Source of the DNA: Hyalangium ruber
GTDB lineage: Bacteria; Myxococcota; Myxococcia; Myxococcales; Myxococcaceae
Assembly: GCF_034259325.1 (NCBI RefSeq)
Contig: NZ_JAXIVS010000001.1
Coordinates: 1,054,001-1,118,000 of the forward strand
Direction of reading: 5' to 3'
Length of the DNA: 64,000 nucleotides
Below the pieces are notes generated by a model. That model saw nothing but the letters and a program-made list of their open reading frames with translations. It was not told the origin of the DNA and searched no databases. This document shows, one piece after another, positions 18,698 to 27,905 of this stretch (its first letter is position 1; each line of letters starts with the position of its first letter). The position numbers and the translations under genes were made by a program.

Positions 18698-20632
18698 GTG
18701 ACCCTGCTCCGCGCCGCCAACGTCCAGCTCTCCTTCGGCAGTCGTACCGTCTTCCAGGGGCTCACCCTCACCATCGAGGAGGGTGAGCGCGTGGGCCTGG
18801 TGGGGGTGAATGGCTCCGGCAAGTCCTCGCTGATGAAGATCCTGGCGGGGGTGGCGCGAGCGGACACCGGGGAGCTGCAACTGCGGCGCGGCGCGCGTGT
18901 CACGTACCTGCCGCAGGAGCCCGAGTTCGCCGAGGGCGCCACGGTGGCCTCGGAGCTGTCAGTCTCCCAGGGGCCGCTGAAGGAGGCGCTGGCGGCGCAC
19001 GCGGAGCTGAGCCGCAAGCTGGAGTCCACGCCCGCGGAAGGACAGGCCAAGCTGCTGGAGCAGTTCTCCGCGCTGTCCGACCGCATCGAGCACCTGGGCG
19101 GGTGGGACACCGAGCACCACGCGAAGACGCTGCTGGATCGGCTGGGCGTGAAGGACTGGGACCGGCCGGTGGCGCAGCTCTCCGGTGGCCTGCGCAAGCG
19201 CGTGGCCATCGCCCGGGCGCTGCTCACGCGGCCGGACCTGTTGATGCTGGACGAGCCCACCAACCACCTGGACGCGGACACCGTGGACTGGCTGGAGGAG
19301 GAGCTGGACAAGCTCCCCGGCTCACTGCTGCTCGTCACGCACGATCGCTACTTCCTGGACGGGCTGGTGGACCGGATGGTCGAGATCCAGCCCGGCGAGG
19401 GCGTCGTCTCCTACCCCGGCAACTACGAGGCCTACGTCGAGCAGAAGCTGGTGGCGCAGGAGCAGGCCTCCATCGCCCAGCACAAGCGCGAGCGGTGGAT
19501 TGCCCAGGAAGTGGCGTGGCTGCGGCGCGGCCCCGAGGCGCGGCGCACCAAGAGCAAGGCGCGCATCGATCGGGCGCGCAAGCTGATGGCGGAGAAGGGC
19601 TTCGAGCGGCCGAAGGTGGCGGCGCTGCAGACCGTGGCGGCGCCCCGGCTGGGGCACACCGTCATCGAGGCCGAAGGGGTGCGCAAGTCCTTCGGCGAGC
19701 GGAAGGTGCTCCAGGGCGTGGACTTCCGGCTCCAGCGCGGCGAGCGCGTGGGCTTGGTGGGACCCAACGGCGTGGGCAAGACGACGTTCCTCCGGGTGCT
19801 GCTGGGCGAGGTGCCACCGGATGACGGCAAGCTCGTCATCGGCAAGAACACGAAGGTCGCCTACTACGACCAGACCCGCGCCTCGCTGGACCCGGAACAG
19901 ACGGTGTACGAGGCGGCCTCGCATGGCGAGGACTGGGTGGAGATGGGAGACCAGAAGATCGCCCTGCGCGACTACCTGGACGACCTGCTGTTCCCGGTGC
20001 CCATGCAGCGACAGAAGGTGCGCGCACTGTCGGGCGGTGAGCGCAACCGGCTGCTCCTGGCGCGGCTGTTCCTGGAAGGCGCCAACGTGCTGGTGCTGGA
20101 CGAGCCCACCAACGACCTGGACATCGTCACGCTGAACATCCTGGAGGGGCTGTTGCTGCGCTTCACCGGCAGCGTGTTGCTGGTGACGCACGACCGGTAC
20201 TTCCTGGACAAGGTGGCCACCTCTATCCTCGCCTTCGAGGGCGAGGGGCGCGTCGTCCGCTACGAAGGCAACTATGCGATGTACCGGCGCCTGAAGGAGC
20301 AGGCCGAGGCGGCCCAGGCGGCGACGGCGGCTCCCGCGTCCGCGCCGAAGAAGGAGGCCCCCGCCCCTGCCCCGTCCGAGGCGTCCAAGCCCGCGCGCAA
20401 GCCCGGCAAGCTCTCTTATAAGGAGCAGCGGGAGCTGGACGGGATGGAGGCGGCCATCGAGGCGGCGGAGACGCGCAAGGCGGAGCTGGAGGCGAAGCTG
20501 GCCGACCCGACCGTCTACAGCAGCGCCTCGAAGGTGCCCGAGCTGCAGCGCGAGCTGGAGACGGCGACCACCGAGGTGGATCGGCTGTACACACGCTGGC
20601 AGGACCTGCAGAACCTCGTCAGCGGCGCCTGA
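18698..20632 (+). CDS. uup: ABC-F ATPase, Uup-like, with C-terminal coiled coil
   Basis: A 644-residue cytoplasmic twin ATPase without membrane segments. The first ABC module has GVNGSGKSS and LSGG-x-RKRVAIARAL with DEPTNHLD. The linker (about 240-320) is long and charged, as in the ABC-F P-site tRNA interaction motif. The second module has GPNGVGKTT, LSGGERNRLLLARLF and DEPTNDLD. After an Ala/Pro-rich hinge (about 535-570), residues 570-644 form a coiled coil typical of Uup. ABC-F proteins act on the ribosome. The start is GTG at 18698 behind AGGTAAAGAGGG, 15 bases after the DEAD-box helicase, probably one operon. Converges with the permease gene. Confidence 0.92.
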   Translation: MTLLRAANVQLSFGSRTVFQGLTLTIEEGERVGLVGVNGSGKSSLMKILAGVARADTGELQLRRGARVTYLPQEPEFAEGATVASELSVSQGPLKEALAAHAELSRKLESTPAEGQAKLLEQFSALSDRIEHLGGWDTEHHAKTLLDRLGVKDWDRPVAQLSGGLRKRVAIARALLTRPDLLMLDEPTNHLDADTVDWLEEELDKLPGSLLLVTHDRYFLDGLVDRMVEIQPGEGVVSYPGNYEAYVEQKLVAQEQASIAQHKRERWIAQEVAWLRRGPEARRTKSKARIDRARKLMAEKGFERPKVAALQTVAAPRLGHTVIEAEGVRKSFGERKVLQGVDFRLQRGERVGLVGPNGVGKTTFLRVLLGEVPPDDGKLVIGKNTKVAYYDQTRASLDPEQTVYEAASHGEDWVEMGDQKIALRDYLDDLLFPVPMQRQKVRALSGGERNRLLLARLFLEGANVLVLDEPTNDLDIVTLNILEGLLLRFTGSVLLVTHDRYFLDKVATSILAFEGEGRVVRYEGNYAMYRRLKEQAEAAQAATAAPASAPKKEAPAPAPSEASKPARKPGKLSYKEQRELDGMEAAIEAAETRKAELEAKLADPTVYSSASKVPELQRELETATTEVDRLYTRWQDLQNLVSGA

Positions 20633-20633
20633 G

Positions 20634-23087
20634 CTATTCCTCCCTCAGCGCCACCATCGGGTCCACGCGCGAGGCCCGCATCGCCGGCAACCACGTGGCC
20701 ACCAGCGCCACGGCCAGGAGCACGCCCGGCGCCGCGATGAAGGCCACCGGGTCCAGCGCGCTCACCTGGACCAGCAGGTGCGACAGCAGGCGGGTGAGCC
20801 CGAAGGCTCCCGCCACGCCCAGCACCAGCCCCGCCCCCACCGTGAACAGCCCCCGGCGCATCACCCGCCACACCACCTGCGAGCGCGTGGCTCCCAGCGC
20901 CAGCCGCACCGCCAGCTCCTGGGTCCGCTGGTTCACCAGATAGGACAGCACGCCATAGGTGCCCAGGGTGGCCAGCACCAGCGCCAGCCCCGCCATCAGC
21001 CCCATCAAGAGCGTGCTGAAGCGCCGTGGGCCCATGGAGCGGGTGACGAGCGTCTCCATCGAGACGGCATCGGAGACGGGCTGCTGCGGGTCCACCGTCT
21101 GGACCTCGCGCTGCACGGCGGCCGCGAGCGCTCCCGGCTCCCCCGAGCCCCGGACCAGGAGGCTCAGCGGGATCAGGGTCATGTACCGCGCATGGAACGT
21201 CTCGGAGATCTGCGTCAGCGGAAGGTAGATGACGACGGGCGTCTCCTCATGCAGCCCCCGCTCGCGCACGTCGCCCACCACGCCGATGACTTCCCGAGGC
21301 ACCGGGTCCATCATCAGCGGAAGCGAGGACGCCAGGGTGACGAACTGTCCGATCGGGTCCTTCCCGGGCCAGTAGCGCCGCGCCGCGGCCTCGTTGATGA
21401 CCGCGACCGGCCGGCTCCCATGCCGATCCAGGTCATCCAGCAGCCGCCCGCGCACCGGCGTGAGCTTCAGCGCCCGGAAGTAGCCCCCCGTCACCGCCCG
21501 GTAGAGCGCGAATCCGGTTCCCGAACGCTCCCCGTCCCGCGAGGCGCCATGAAGGGCGAAATCCGTCCCGGGTCCATCCTCGAAGGGCAGCGTCAGCGTG
21601 AAGCCCACCGCCTCGACGCCCGGCACGGCCTGCCCCCGCTCCACCACGCGCTGGACGAACCGCTGGAAGTCCTCGAGCCGGCGGTAGCGCACCTCGGGCA
21701 CCGACAGCTTCATCGTCAGCACGCCCGTCGGGTCGAAGCCTGGGTCCACGCCCCTCAGCCGGGAGAAGCTCTTCACCATCAGGAAGGCGCCGATGAGCAG
21801 GATGACCGCGAGCGCCATCTGCCCCACGACCAGCGCCTGGCGTGTGCGGCTCCCCTTCACCCCCAGGGTGGCGCGCATGGCGCTGACCTGGAGTGAGCCC
21901 CGCGGCTCCATCCGGGAGGCCTGCCACGCGGGCAGCACCCCGAAGAACAGCCCCGCGAGCATGGACACGCCCAGGGTGAACGCCAGCACCGCGCCGTCGA
22001 TGCGGATCTCCTCCTGCAGCGGAAGCCTGTCGGGCGACAGCGCCAGCAGCCCCGGCAGGGCCACCACCGCCAGGAGCAGCCCCAGCACGCCTCCCGCGCC
22101 GGAGAGGAGGACGCTCTCGGTGAGCAACTGTCGCGCGATGCGGCCCGGCGTGGCCCCCAGCGCGGTGCGCAAGGCCAGCTCCCGCTCCCGGCCCGTGGCG
22201 CGGGCAAGCTGCAGGTTGGCCAGGTTCACACACGCGATGAGGAGCAGCAGCACCACCGCTCCCAGCAGCACCAGCAGCGCCGGTCCCGTCTGCCGAGCGA
22301 TGGCTTCACGGAGCGCGTGGACCTGGAAGACCGTCTGGGGACGGAGCAAGTCGGGTTGGCTCGCCCGAAGCTGCTCACCCTGCTCCCGCACCAGCGCGTC
22401 CACACGCTCCAGGGATATCCCGGGTTTCATCCGCACCACCACCACGAGGTAGTGCGAGTTCTCCGCTGCGACCAGATCCAGCCGCAGCGGAGTCCAGAGC
22501 TGCGCGGTCTCCGGATAGCGGAAGCCCGGTGGCGCGACGCCCACCACGGTATGACTCTCGCCATTGAGGGTCACGGACTGGCCCAGCACCTCCCGCCGGC
22601 CTCCGAAGCGGCGCTGCCACAGCTCATGGCTCAGCACCACCACCTGGGGCCCGCCCGGCAGGTCCTCCTCGGGCAGGAAGCCCCGGCCGAGCGCGGGCCG
22701 CAACCCGAACACCTCGAAGAAGGACCGCGTCACCCGTGCCCCCTGCACGCGTTCGGGGACGGCTCCCTCGTTCAGGTTGAAGCCGCCGGTGAACAGCGGG
22801 TAGGCCGCCAGCTCCGAGAACAGCTGCTCCTGCTGCCTCAAGAACGCGTACTGCGGCACGGACAGCGGAGACCAGACGTTGGTCGCCACGTCCCGCCGCG
22901 ACACCCAGAAGAGCCGCTCCGACTCCGGGAAGGGCAGGGGCCGCAGCAACACCCCGTTCACCACGCTGAAGATGGCCGTGTTGGCCCCGATGGCCAGCGC
23001 CAGCGTGAGCACCGCCACCACCGTGAAGCCAGGGCTCTTGCGCAGGAGTCTGGCGGCGAAGCGCAGATCGTCGCGCACCTCAGTCAT
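20634..23087 (-). CDS. ADOP-family (MacB-like, duplicated) ABC permease
   Basis: An 817-residue membrane protein with two MacB/FtsX-type halves. It opens with DLRFAARLLRKSPGFTVVAV and AIGANTAIFSVVNGVLLRPLPF, the hallmark of the acidobacterial duplicated orphan permease (ADOP) family. A periplasmic domain (about 60-265) is followed by three helices, a second N-terminal-like helix, a second periplasmic domain (about 455-690), and a final three-helix FtsX domain ending in AMRASRVDPMVALREE. No cognate ATPase gene is adjacent, as is usual for orphan permeases; the two neighbouring ABC proteins are soluble ABC-F types. Substrate unknown. Confidence 0.9.
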   Translation of the reverse strand: MTEVRDDLRFAARLLRKSPGFTVVAVLTLALAIGANTAIFSVVNGVLLRPLPFPESERLFWVSRRDVATNVWSPLSVPQYAFLRQQEQLFSELAAYPLFTGGFNLNEGAVPERVQGARVTRSFFEVFGLRPALGRGFLPEEDLPGGPQVVVLSHELWQRRFGGRREVLGQSVTLNGESHTVVGVAPPGFRYPETAQLWTPLRLDLVAAENSHYLVVVVRMKPGISLERVDALVREQGEQLRASQPDLLRPQTVFQVHALREAIARQTGPALLVLLGAVVLLLLIACVNLANLQLARATGRERELALRTALGATPGRIARQLLTESVLLSGAGGVLGLLLAVVALPGLLALSPDRLPLQEEIRIDGAVLAFTLGVSMLAGLFFGVLPAWQASRMEPRGSLQVSAMRATLGVKGSRTRQALVVGQMALAVILLIGAFLMVKSFSRLRGVDPGFDPTGVLTMKLSVPEVRYRRLEDFQRFVQRVVERGQAVPGVEAVGFTLTLPFEDGPGTDFALHGASRDGERSGTGFALYRAVTGGYFRALKLTPVRGRLLDDLDRHGSRPVAVINEAAARRYWPGKDPIGQFVTLASSLPLMMDPVPREVIGVVGDVRERGLHEETPVVIYLPLTQISETFHARYMTLIPLSLLVRGSGEPGALAAAVQREVQTVDPQQPVSDAVSMETLVTRSMGPRRFSTLLMGLMAGLALVLATLGTYGVLSYLVNQRTQELAVRLALGATRSQVVWRVMRRGLFTVGAGLVLGVAGAFGLTRLLSHLLVQVSALDPVAFIAAPGVLLAVALVATWLPAMRASRVDPMVALREE

Positions 23088-23303
23088 ACATCCCCTTCCC
23101 CGATGAGCTCCCGAGCGAGCAGCCGGGGCGACGATGGCATGGCCCGGAGCGGAAGCGCACCCCCTGCCCCGGGGAGCGGCCTTACGGGCAAGCGGAATCC
23201 CGATTGCATGGAGGGAAGCTCCGTGTCACCTGGGGGGTTTCAGGGCATCCCCCAAGCGCCTGGGGCCTGTGTTAGGTAGGCGCCCCCTTCCCAGGAAGCT
23301 CGC

Positions 23304-24926
23304 ATGATTCGCCTCGACAACATCGGCAAGCAGCACGGCCATCAGATCCTCTTCGTGGAGGCCTCCGCCCAGCTCAACAAGGGCGAGAAGGTCGGCCTGG
23401 TTGGCCCCAACGGCGCCGGCAAGTCCACCCTCTTCCGCATGGTCATGCAGCAGGAGCACCCGGACGAAGGCCAGGTCTCGGTCGACCGGGGCGTCACCAT
23501 CGGCTACTTCGACCAGGACGTGGGCGAGATGTCGGGCATGAGCTCCGTGTCCGCCACCATGGAGGGCGCCGGCCCCGTGGCGAAGGTCGCCGCCGAGCTC
23601 AAGGAGCTCGAGGCCGCCATGGCCGACCCCGAGCGCATGGATGAGATGGAGAAGCTCATCGAGCGCTTCGGCGTGGTGCAGGGCCGCTACGAGGAGATGG
23701 GCGGCTACGCGCTGGAGGGCCGCGCCCGGGAGATCCTCGCCGGCCTGGGCTTCTCCCAGGACATGATGGACGGGGACGTGGGCGCGCTCAGCGGCGGGTG
23801 GAAGATGCGCGTGGCGCTGGCCCGCATCCTCCTGATGCGTCCGGACGCCATGCTCCTGGACGAGCCGAGCAACCACCTCGACATCGAGTCGCTCATCTGG
23901 CTGGAGAACTTCCTCCGGGGCTACGAGGGCGCGCTGCTGATGACCAGCCACGATCGCGAGTTCATGAACCGCATCGTGACGAAGATCATCGAGATCGACG
24001 GCGGCACGCTGACCACCTACTCGGGCAACTACGACTTCTACGAGAAGCAGCGCGCCCAGAACGAGCGCCAGCAGCAGGCCCAGTTCGAGCGCCAGCAGGC
24101 CATGCTCGCCAAGGAGCTGAAGTTCATCGAGCGCTTCAAGGCGCGCGCCTCGCACGCCGCCCAGGTGCAGAGCCGGGTGAAGAAGCTGGAGAAGATTGAA
24201 AAGGTGGAGCCGCCCAAGCGCCAGCAGACGCTGCTCTTCGATTTCCAGCCGCCGCCGCGCTCGGGCGATGACGTGGCCAAGCTGGAGCAGGTGGTGAAGG
24301 GCTACGGCAAGCGCCGCATCTACGACGGGCTGGACTTCCTGGTGCGCCGGGGCGAGCGCTGGTGCGTGATGGGCGTGAACGGGGCCGGCAAGTCCACCCT
24401 GCTCAAGCTCATCGCCGGCGAGTCCCGGCCGGATGACGGCGCGGTGACGGTGGGCTCGAGCGTGAAGATGGGCTACTTCGCCCAGCACGCCATGGAGGTG
24501 CTGGAGCCGGAGCTCACCGTGTACGACTCGCTGGTGAACCGCTTCCCCCGCGCCTCGCAGGGCTCGCTGCGGGCGCTGGCCGGCTGCTTCGGCTTCTCGG
24601 GCGATGAGATCGAAAAGAAGTGCCGGGTGCTCTCCGGTGGTGAGAAGGCGCGGCTGGTACTGGCGCAGATGCTCTATGACCCGCCGAACTTCCTGGTGCT
24701 GGACGAGCCCACCAACCACCTGGACATGGCCACCAAGAAGATGCTCATCACCGCGCTGGCGAACTACGAGGGCACCATGCTCTTCGTGAGCCACGACCGG
24801 CACTTCCTGGCGGCGCTGTCCAACCGGGTGCTGGAGCTGACGCCCGAGGGCATCCACCAGTACGGTGGCGGCTACACGGAGTATGTGGCGCGCACGGGCC
24901 AGGAGGCCCCCGGCCTGCGCAACTGA
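23304..24926 (+). CDS. ABC-F family ATPase (EttA/YbiT-like)
   Basis: A 540-residue soluble twin ATPase. The first module has GPNGAGKST, LSGGWKMRVALARIL and DEPSNHLD. A charged, glutamine-rich linker (about 240-315, with QRAQNERQQQAQFERQQ) is the putative ribosomal arm. The second has GVNGAGKST, LSGGEKARLVLAQML and DEPTNHLD. There is no C-terminal coiled coil, which sets it apart from the Uup-like protein at 18698-20632. ABC-F proteins bind the ribosomal E site to relieve stalling or control elongation. It has its own upstream region of 216 bases, divergent from the ADOP permease. Confidence 0.92.
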   Translation: MIRLDNIGKQHGHQILFVEASAQLNKGEKVGLVGPNGAGKSTLFRMVMQQEHPDEGQVSVDRGVTIGYFDQDVGEMSGMSSVSATMEGAGPVAKVAAELKELEAAMADPERMDEMEKLIERFGVVQGRYEEMGGYALEGRAREILAGLGFSQDMMDGDVGALSGGWKMRVALARILLMRPDAMLLDEPSNHLDIESLIWLENFLRGYEGALLMTSHDREFMNRIVTKIIEIDGGTLTTYSGNYDFYEKQRAQNERQQQAQFERQQAMLAKELKFIERFKARASHAAQVQSRVKKLEKIEKVEPPKRQQTLLFDFQPPPRSGDDVAKLEQVVKGYGKRRIYDGLDFLVRRGERWCVMGVNGAGKSTLLKLIAGESRPDDGAVTVGSSVKMGYFAQHAMEVLEPELTVYDSLVNRFPRASQGSLRALAGCFGFSGDEIEKKCRVLSGGEKARLVLAQMLYDPPNFLVLDEPTNHLDMATKKMLITALANYEGTMLFVSHDRHFLAALSNRVLELTPEGIHQYGGGYTEYVARTGQEAPGLRN

Positions 24927-24951
24927 CACACCCTCGATGAAAGAGGCGCCG

Positions 24952-25866
24952 ATGTTCCGCCCCCTTCTGTCCGCCCTCTGCCTGCTGGCGCTGGCCCTGC
25001 TGCCCACGGGGGCCTTCGCCCAGTACGAGCACCGCCCCCTGCCCGGCTTCGAGCTGGAGCGGCTGCAGTTCGACCCGGGGGCGCTCGGCTCGCTCGTGGT
25101 GGGCACGGGGCGAACCCTGGGACAGGGCGTCTTCCGAGCCTCGGTGCAGCTCCAGTACGAGCAGATGCCCCTCTCCTTCGAGGAGGGGTGGGATCCCCAG
25201 GCGGGGCTGGGAGTCGTGGAGGGCAAGTTCTCCACCCACGTCACCGCGGCCTACGGCGTGCTGCCCTGGCTGCAGGTGGGGGCCCAGCTGCCCTTCATCC
25301 TCAACCAGTCCGGCTCTCGGGTGCTGGACATGGTCCCGCCGGCGAAGGCCGGGCTGGGCACCCCGTGGCTCGGCGTGCGCGCGGGGCTGCTCCAGGCCCA
25401 GAACGGAGCGCCGCTGAACCTCGCGGTGGACGTCTCGGGCGGACTGCCCGTGGGGAGCTCCTCGGCGCTCGCCCGCGAGGGCTTCATGCTGCTGCCCCGG
25501 CTCCAGGCGGGCCTCCAGTCGGAGGGCTTCCAGATGGGCGCCGACCTGGGGGTGCTGCTCCGCTCCCGGAAGGACTTCTCGGAGCGCTCACAGCGAGAGC
25601 ACGACGTGCTGGGCAACGAGCTGCGGGTGGGCGCCACCGTCACCTCCCTGGGAGGCAAGAAGACGCGCGGCGAGGTAAGCGCGCTGGTGGGCATTCCGCT
25701 GTCGGGCGGCCAGGTGGGCGGCGAGGTGTTGCTGGCCATCCGCCGCCACGCGCTGCCGTGGTTGGACCTCTACGTGCTCGGCGGGCCGGGCCTGGGTCGG
25801 GCCATGGACATGCCCACCTTCCGCGTCATCGCCGGCGCTTCCTTCTCCAGCGTCAAAATCGACTGA
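24952..25866 (+). CDS. Outer-membrane beta-barrel protein (OmpA-N-like)
   Basis: A 304-residue exported protein. A clear signal peptide ends at GAFA before QYEHRP. The mature part is made of amphipathic strands with aromatic ends (VSLQYEQMPLSF-like, then WLQVGAQLPFI, LPRLQAGLQ, AIRRHALPWLDLYVLGG) and resembles the barrel module that precedes OmpA domains in myxobacterial proteins, here without the OmpA peptidoglycan-binding part. The start at 24952 has AAAGAGG 6 bases upstream; an in-frame ATG at 24937 has no such site. It follows the ABC-F gene after 25 bases, so it may share its transcript. Function unknown; a porin or structural role is a guess. Confidence 0.75.
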   Translation: MFRPLLSALCLLALALLPTGAFAQYEHRPLPGFELERLQFDPGALGSLVVGTGRTLGQGVFRASVQLQYEQMPLSFEEGWDPQAGLGVVEGKFSTHVTAAYGVLPWLQVGAQLPFILNQSGSRVLDMVPPAKAGLGTPWLGVRAGLLQAQNGAPLNLAVDVSGGLPVGSSSALAREGFMLLPRLQAGLQSEGFQMGADLGVLLRSRKDFSERSQREHDVLGNELRVGATVTSLGGKKTRGEVSALVGIPLSGGQVGGEVLLAIRRHALPWLDLYVLGGPGLGRAMDMPTFRVIAGASFSSVKID

Positions 25867-25868
25867 CA

Positions 25869-25898
25869 GGGAGAGGGAGTCCTGCCACTCCCCCTCCC
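25869..25898. terminator. Hairpin between convergent genes
   Basis: A 12-bp stem with one mismatch (25869-25880 with 25887-25898; GGGAGAGGGAGT against ACTCCCCCTCCC) and a 6-base loop lies in the 45-base gap between the convergent genes ending at 25866 and 25912. Shorter outer arms CTGAC/GTCAG extend it. There is no T-run on either strand, so a bidirectional terminator is plausible but unproven. Confidence 0.45.
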
Positions 25899-25911
25899 CG
25901 CAGCCGTCAGC

Positions 25912-26595
25912 TCAGTTCATGGGCCACAGCGCGGAGATCTCCGCGCACGCCAGCTGCAGGTCACCCATCCGACGCTGCTGCGCCTTGGGCGCCACGAACA
26001 CCTTGCCCGCGAACACGTCGAACACGCGCACCAGGCGGTGGTCCACGGGTCCACGCTGCGTCAGGTGCTGCTCCGCGTACCGCTGCAGCACCGTGGTGAT
26101 GTACTGCCCGGCCTGCTCATCCAGCGGCTTGTGCTTGGCGAAGTAGAGCTTCAGCAGCCCCGAGTGCATCTCCCCGTGGCGGTCCACGCTGCGCAGGATG
26201 ATCTCCGGCCGCACGTTGATGGTGACGCCGGCCATCTCCAGCGGAGGCAGCTCCACGTCCGCGGGGCTCGCCACGGCGTTCGTCAGCGAGAGCTCGTTGG
26301 CGGAGGCCAGAAAGTGCTGGAGCGCCTCGGCGCACAGCGCCATCCGGTGGGCGTCGAAGTCCGACTCGGGCGCGGCGTTGAGCAGCCGGCGCTGGTGGTA
26401 GCGAAGAATCACCTCGTCGCGGCCTCCGCAGAGGTACTCGACGATGGCCTGGGCGGCCTCGGGGTAGCGCAGGTACTGGGGGTCCGGCGGGTTCTTCTGG
26501 GCGTGGATGATGCGCTTGCGCAGCGCGGGCGTCGCGGTGAGGTACTGGCCCAGCTTGTTGACCGAGACGCACGGATTCTCACGGATTTCAGCCAT
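25912..26595 (-). CDS. Hypothetical protein, 227 aa
   Basis: The start has a good AAGGAAGGG ribosome-binding site. I cannot assign a family. The N-terminal third is helical (LGQYLTATPALRKRIIHAQK). The central part, NVRPEIILRS followed by SGLLKLYFAKHKPL, loosely recalls the strand order and Pro-Glu...Lys of PD-(D/E)XK nuclease folds, but the usual (D/E)-x-K is L-x-K here, so I do not call it a nuclease. The C-terminal part VFDVFAGKVFVAP is a beta hairpin. No signal peptide or membrane segment. It is convergent with the barrel gene and stands alone. Confidence 0.6.
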   Translation of the reverse strand: MAEIRENPCVSVNKLGQYLTATPALRKRIIHAQKNPPDPQYLRYPEAAQAIVEYLCGGRDEVILRYHQRRLLNAAPESDFDAHRMALCAEALQHFLASANELSLTNAVASPADVELPPLEMAGVTINVRPEIILRSVDRHGEMHSGLLKLYFAKHKPLDEQAGQYITTVLQRYAEQHLTQRGPVDHRLVRVFDVFAGKVFVAPKAQQRRMGDLQLACAEISALWPMN

Positions 26596-26733
26596 GGTCG
26601 ACCCTTCCTTGCCGTTGCGGGAATAAGGAGAGACTACCGGTCGGGTCTGACATTCCTCGGAGCGCGCGCCGGCCCTCCGCCCCTGGCGCGGGAAGACCTG
26701 GGACGTGGCTTTTTCCCCTGCGCGAACCGGGGG

Positions 26734-27114
26734 TTACGTCCTGGCGATGAAGCGCACCGCGTCGACGATCGCCGCCACGAGCCCCATCTGCTGGATGGCC
26801 TCCAGTTCGCCCTTGTCCAGCCAGACGCCCTGGCACCGCTCACACACGTCGAGCAGCACGCGGCGATCTCGTTCGCTCTTCACCTTCTTCAGCATGGCAG
26901 CCGGCTGACAGCGAGGGCAGGCAATCTCCCGAACCTGGAGCTCCTCGGAAGGCAGCCGGCGCCACTCCACCACCCGCATGTCCACCGTCTGCTCCAGCAC
27001 CCGCAGGTCCTGGCCTTCCACCCATCGGCCCTGGCACTGGGGACACCGCAGGGTCCGCACTTCGGGCTCCAGCTGTTCCTCGGCCATCACTTTGTCGCAA
27101 CGTGGGCAGTTCAT
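26734..27114 (-). CDS. zf-TFIIB zinc-ribbon protein
   Basis: A 126-residue protein with two zinc ribbons of the TFIIB-like type. The first uses C3-x2-C6 and C24-x2-C27 (MNCPRCDK, RCPQCQGRW). The second uses ACPRC and CERCQGVWLDKGEL. The tail QMGLVAAIVDAVRFIART is a hydrophobic helix. Proteins of this family are common and poorly characterised; CQGxWLDxGEL is their diagnostic ending. The start used is the Met right before the first ribbon; the frame is open farther upstream but lacks family similarity there. Confidence 0.8.
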   Translation of the reverse strand: MNCPRCDKVMAEEQLEPEVRTLRCPQCQGRWVEGQDLRVLEQTVDMRVVEWRRLPSEELQVREIACPRCQPAAMLKKVKSERDRRVLLDVCERCQGVWLDKGELEAIQQMGLVAAIVDAVRFIART

Positions 27115-27200
27115 CGCGCCGCCGAGGGTACCAAGCCCGCGCGGCGGAGGCTCGCACGGACACACCTGGACTACACTGCCGGGCCCTCTCGAGAGGTCTC

Positions 27201-27338
27201 GTGGAAGCCACACGGAAAGGCGTGCCCCCCTCCGCGTTCGGCGTGGAGGCGGAAGATGGCGATCCCCTGGACCGGGTGCTGGATCTGCTCGTGCGCCTGC
27301 CTCCCGCTCCAGTAGGGCCGGTCCCCCTTTTGAGATAG
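27201..27338 (+). CDS. Possible small protein, 45 aa
   Basis: A GTG codon at 27201, behind GAGAGG, opens a 45-codon frame ending in TAG 12 bases before the next gene's GTG. The product has an acidic middle (FGVEAEDGDPLDRVLDLLV), a plausible short helix, and a Pro-rich end. It could be a leader or coupled small protein for the 27351-27791 gene. The evidence is limited to the ribosome-binding site, the spacing, and a non-random amino-acid composition. Confidence 0.3.
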   Translation: MEATRKGVPPSAFGVEAEDGDPLDRVLDLLVRLPPAPVGPVPLLR

Positions 27339-27350
27339 AGGAGACTCCCC

Positions 27351-27791
27351 GTGAGATATCCCCCCAGACTCGGCCACCTCGCCAACCGCCCCGTGGTGGT
27401 GAACCGCCTCGTGCCCACCTACGCCCGGGCCCACCAGATCGACGAGCAGGAGGCCTCCCAGCGGCTGACGCGAGCCCTGGCCGGCCACATCTGGGAGGAC
27501 CTGCTGGCGGCCACCTGGGAGGCGATGAAGGGCCGGGTGAAGCGGCTCGACGAGGAGAAGCTGCTGGAGAAGGTGGCCACCACGCTCCAGGAACGGCCCC
27601 TGCGCTACGGCAAGGCCCTGGACACCAACCCCGCCTGGAGCGCCTTCATGATGCTGCTGGACCTGGAGATCGGCACCGCCGGAGACGCCGCCCGGCGCGT
27701 CATGGAGACCGAGCAGGGCCAGAAGATGATGGCGGCGGGACTGGCCGAAGCGGGCGCCTTCCTCGCCACGGAGCTGACGAAGGGAAAGTGA
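27351..27791 (+). CDS. Hypothetical helical protein, 146 aa
   Basis: The start is GTG at 27351 behind GAGGAG with 7-base spacing. The protein is mostly alpha-helical and charged (RLTRALAGHIWEDLLAATWE, DEEKLLEKVATTLQER), with a central stretch NPAWSAFMMLLDLEIGTA that could pack against a membrane or partner. No signal peptide. I do not recognise the family. It is followed after 114 bases by the UPF0489 gene on the same strand. Confidence 0.6.
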   Translation: MRYPPRLGHLANRPVVVNRLVPTYARAHQIDEQEASQRLTRALAGHIWEDLLAATWEAMKGRVKRLDEEKLLEKVATTLQERPLRYGKALDTNPAWSAFMMLLDLEIGTAGDAARRVMETEQGQKMMAAGLAEAGAFLATELTKGK

Positions 27792-27905
27792 GGCGCCCGG
27801 CCCCTCGGGGTGGCATTTTCGCGGGGCCCTGGCCGTTCACCTCCCTTGACTGCTCGCCCTTCATTCCCCGGGAGCAACCGGGCAGGCGCTCCCCGAGACT
27901 CGCAC

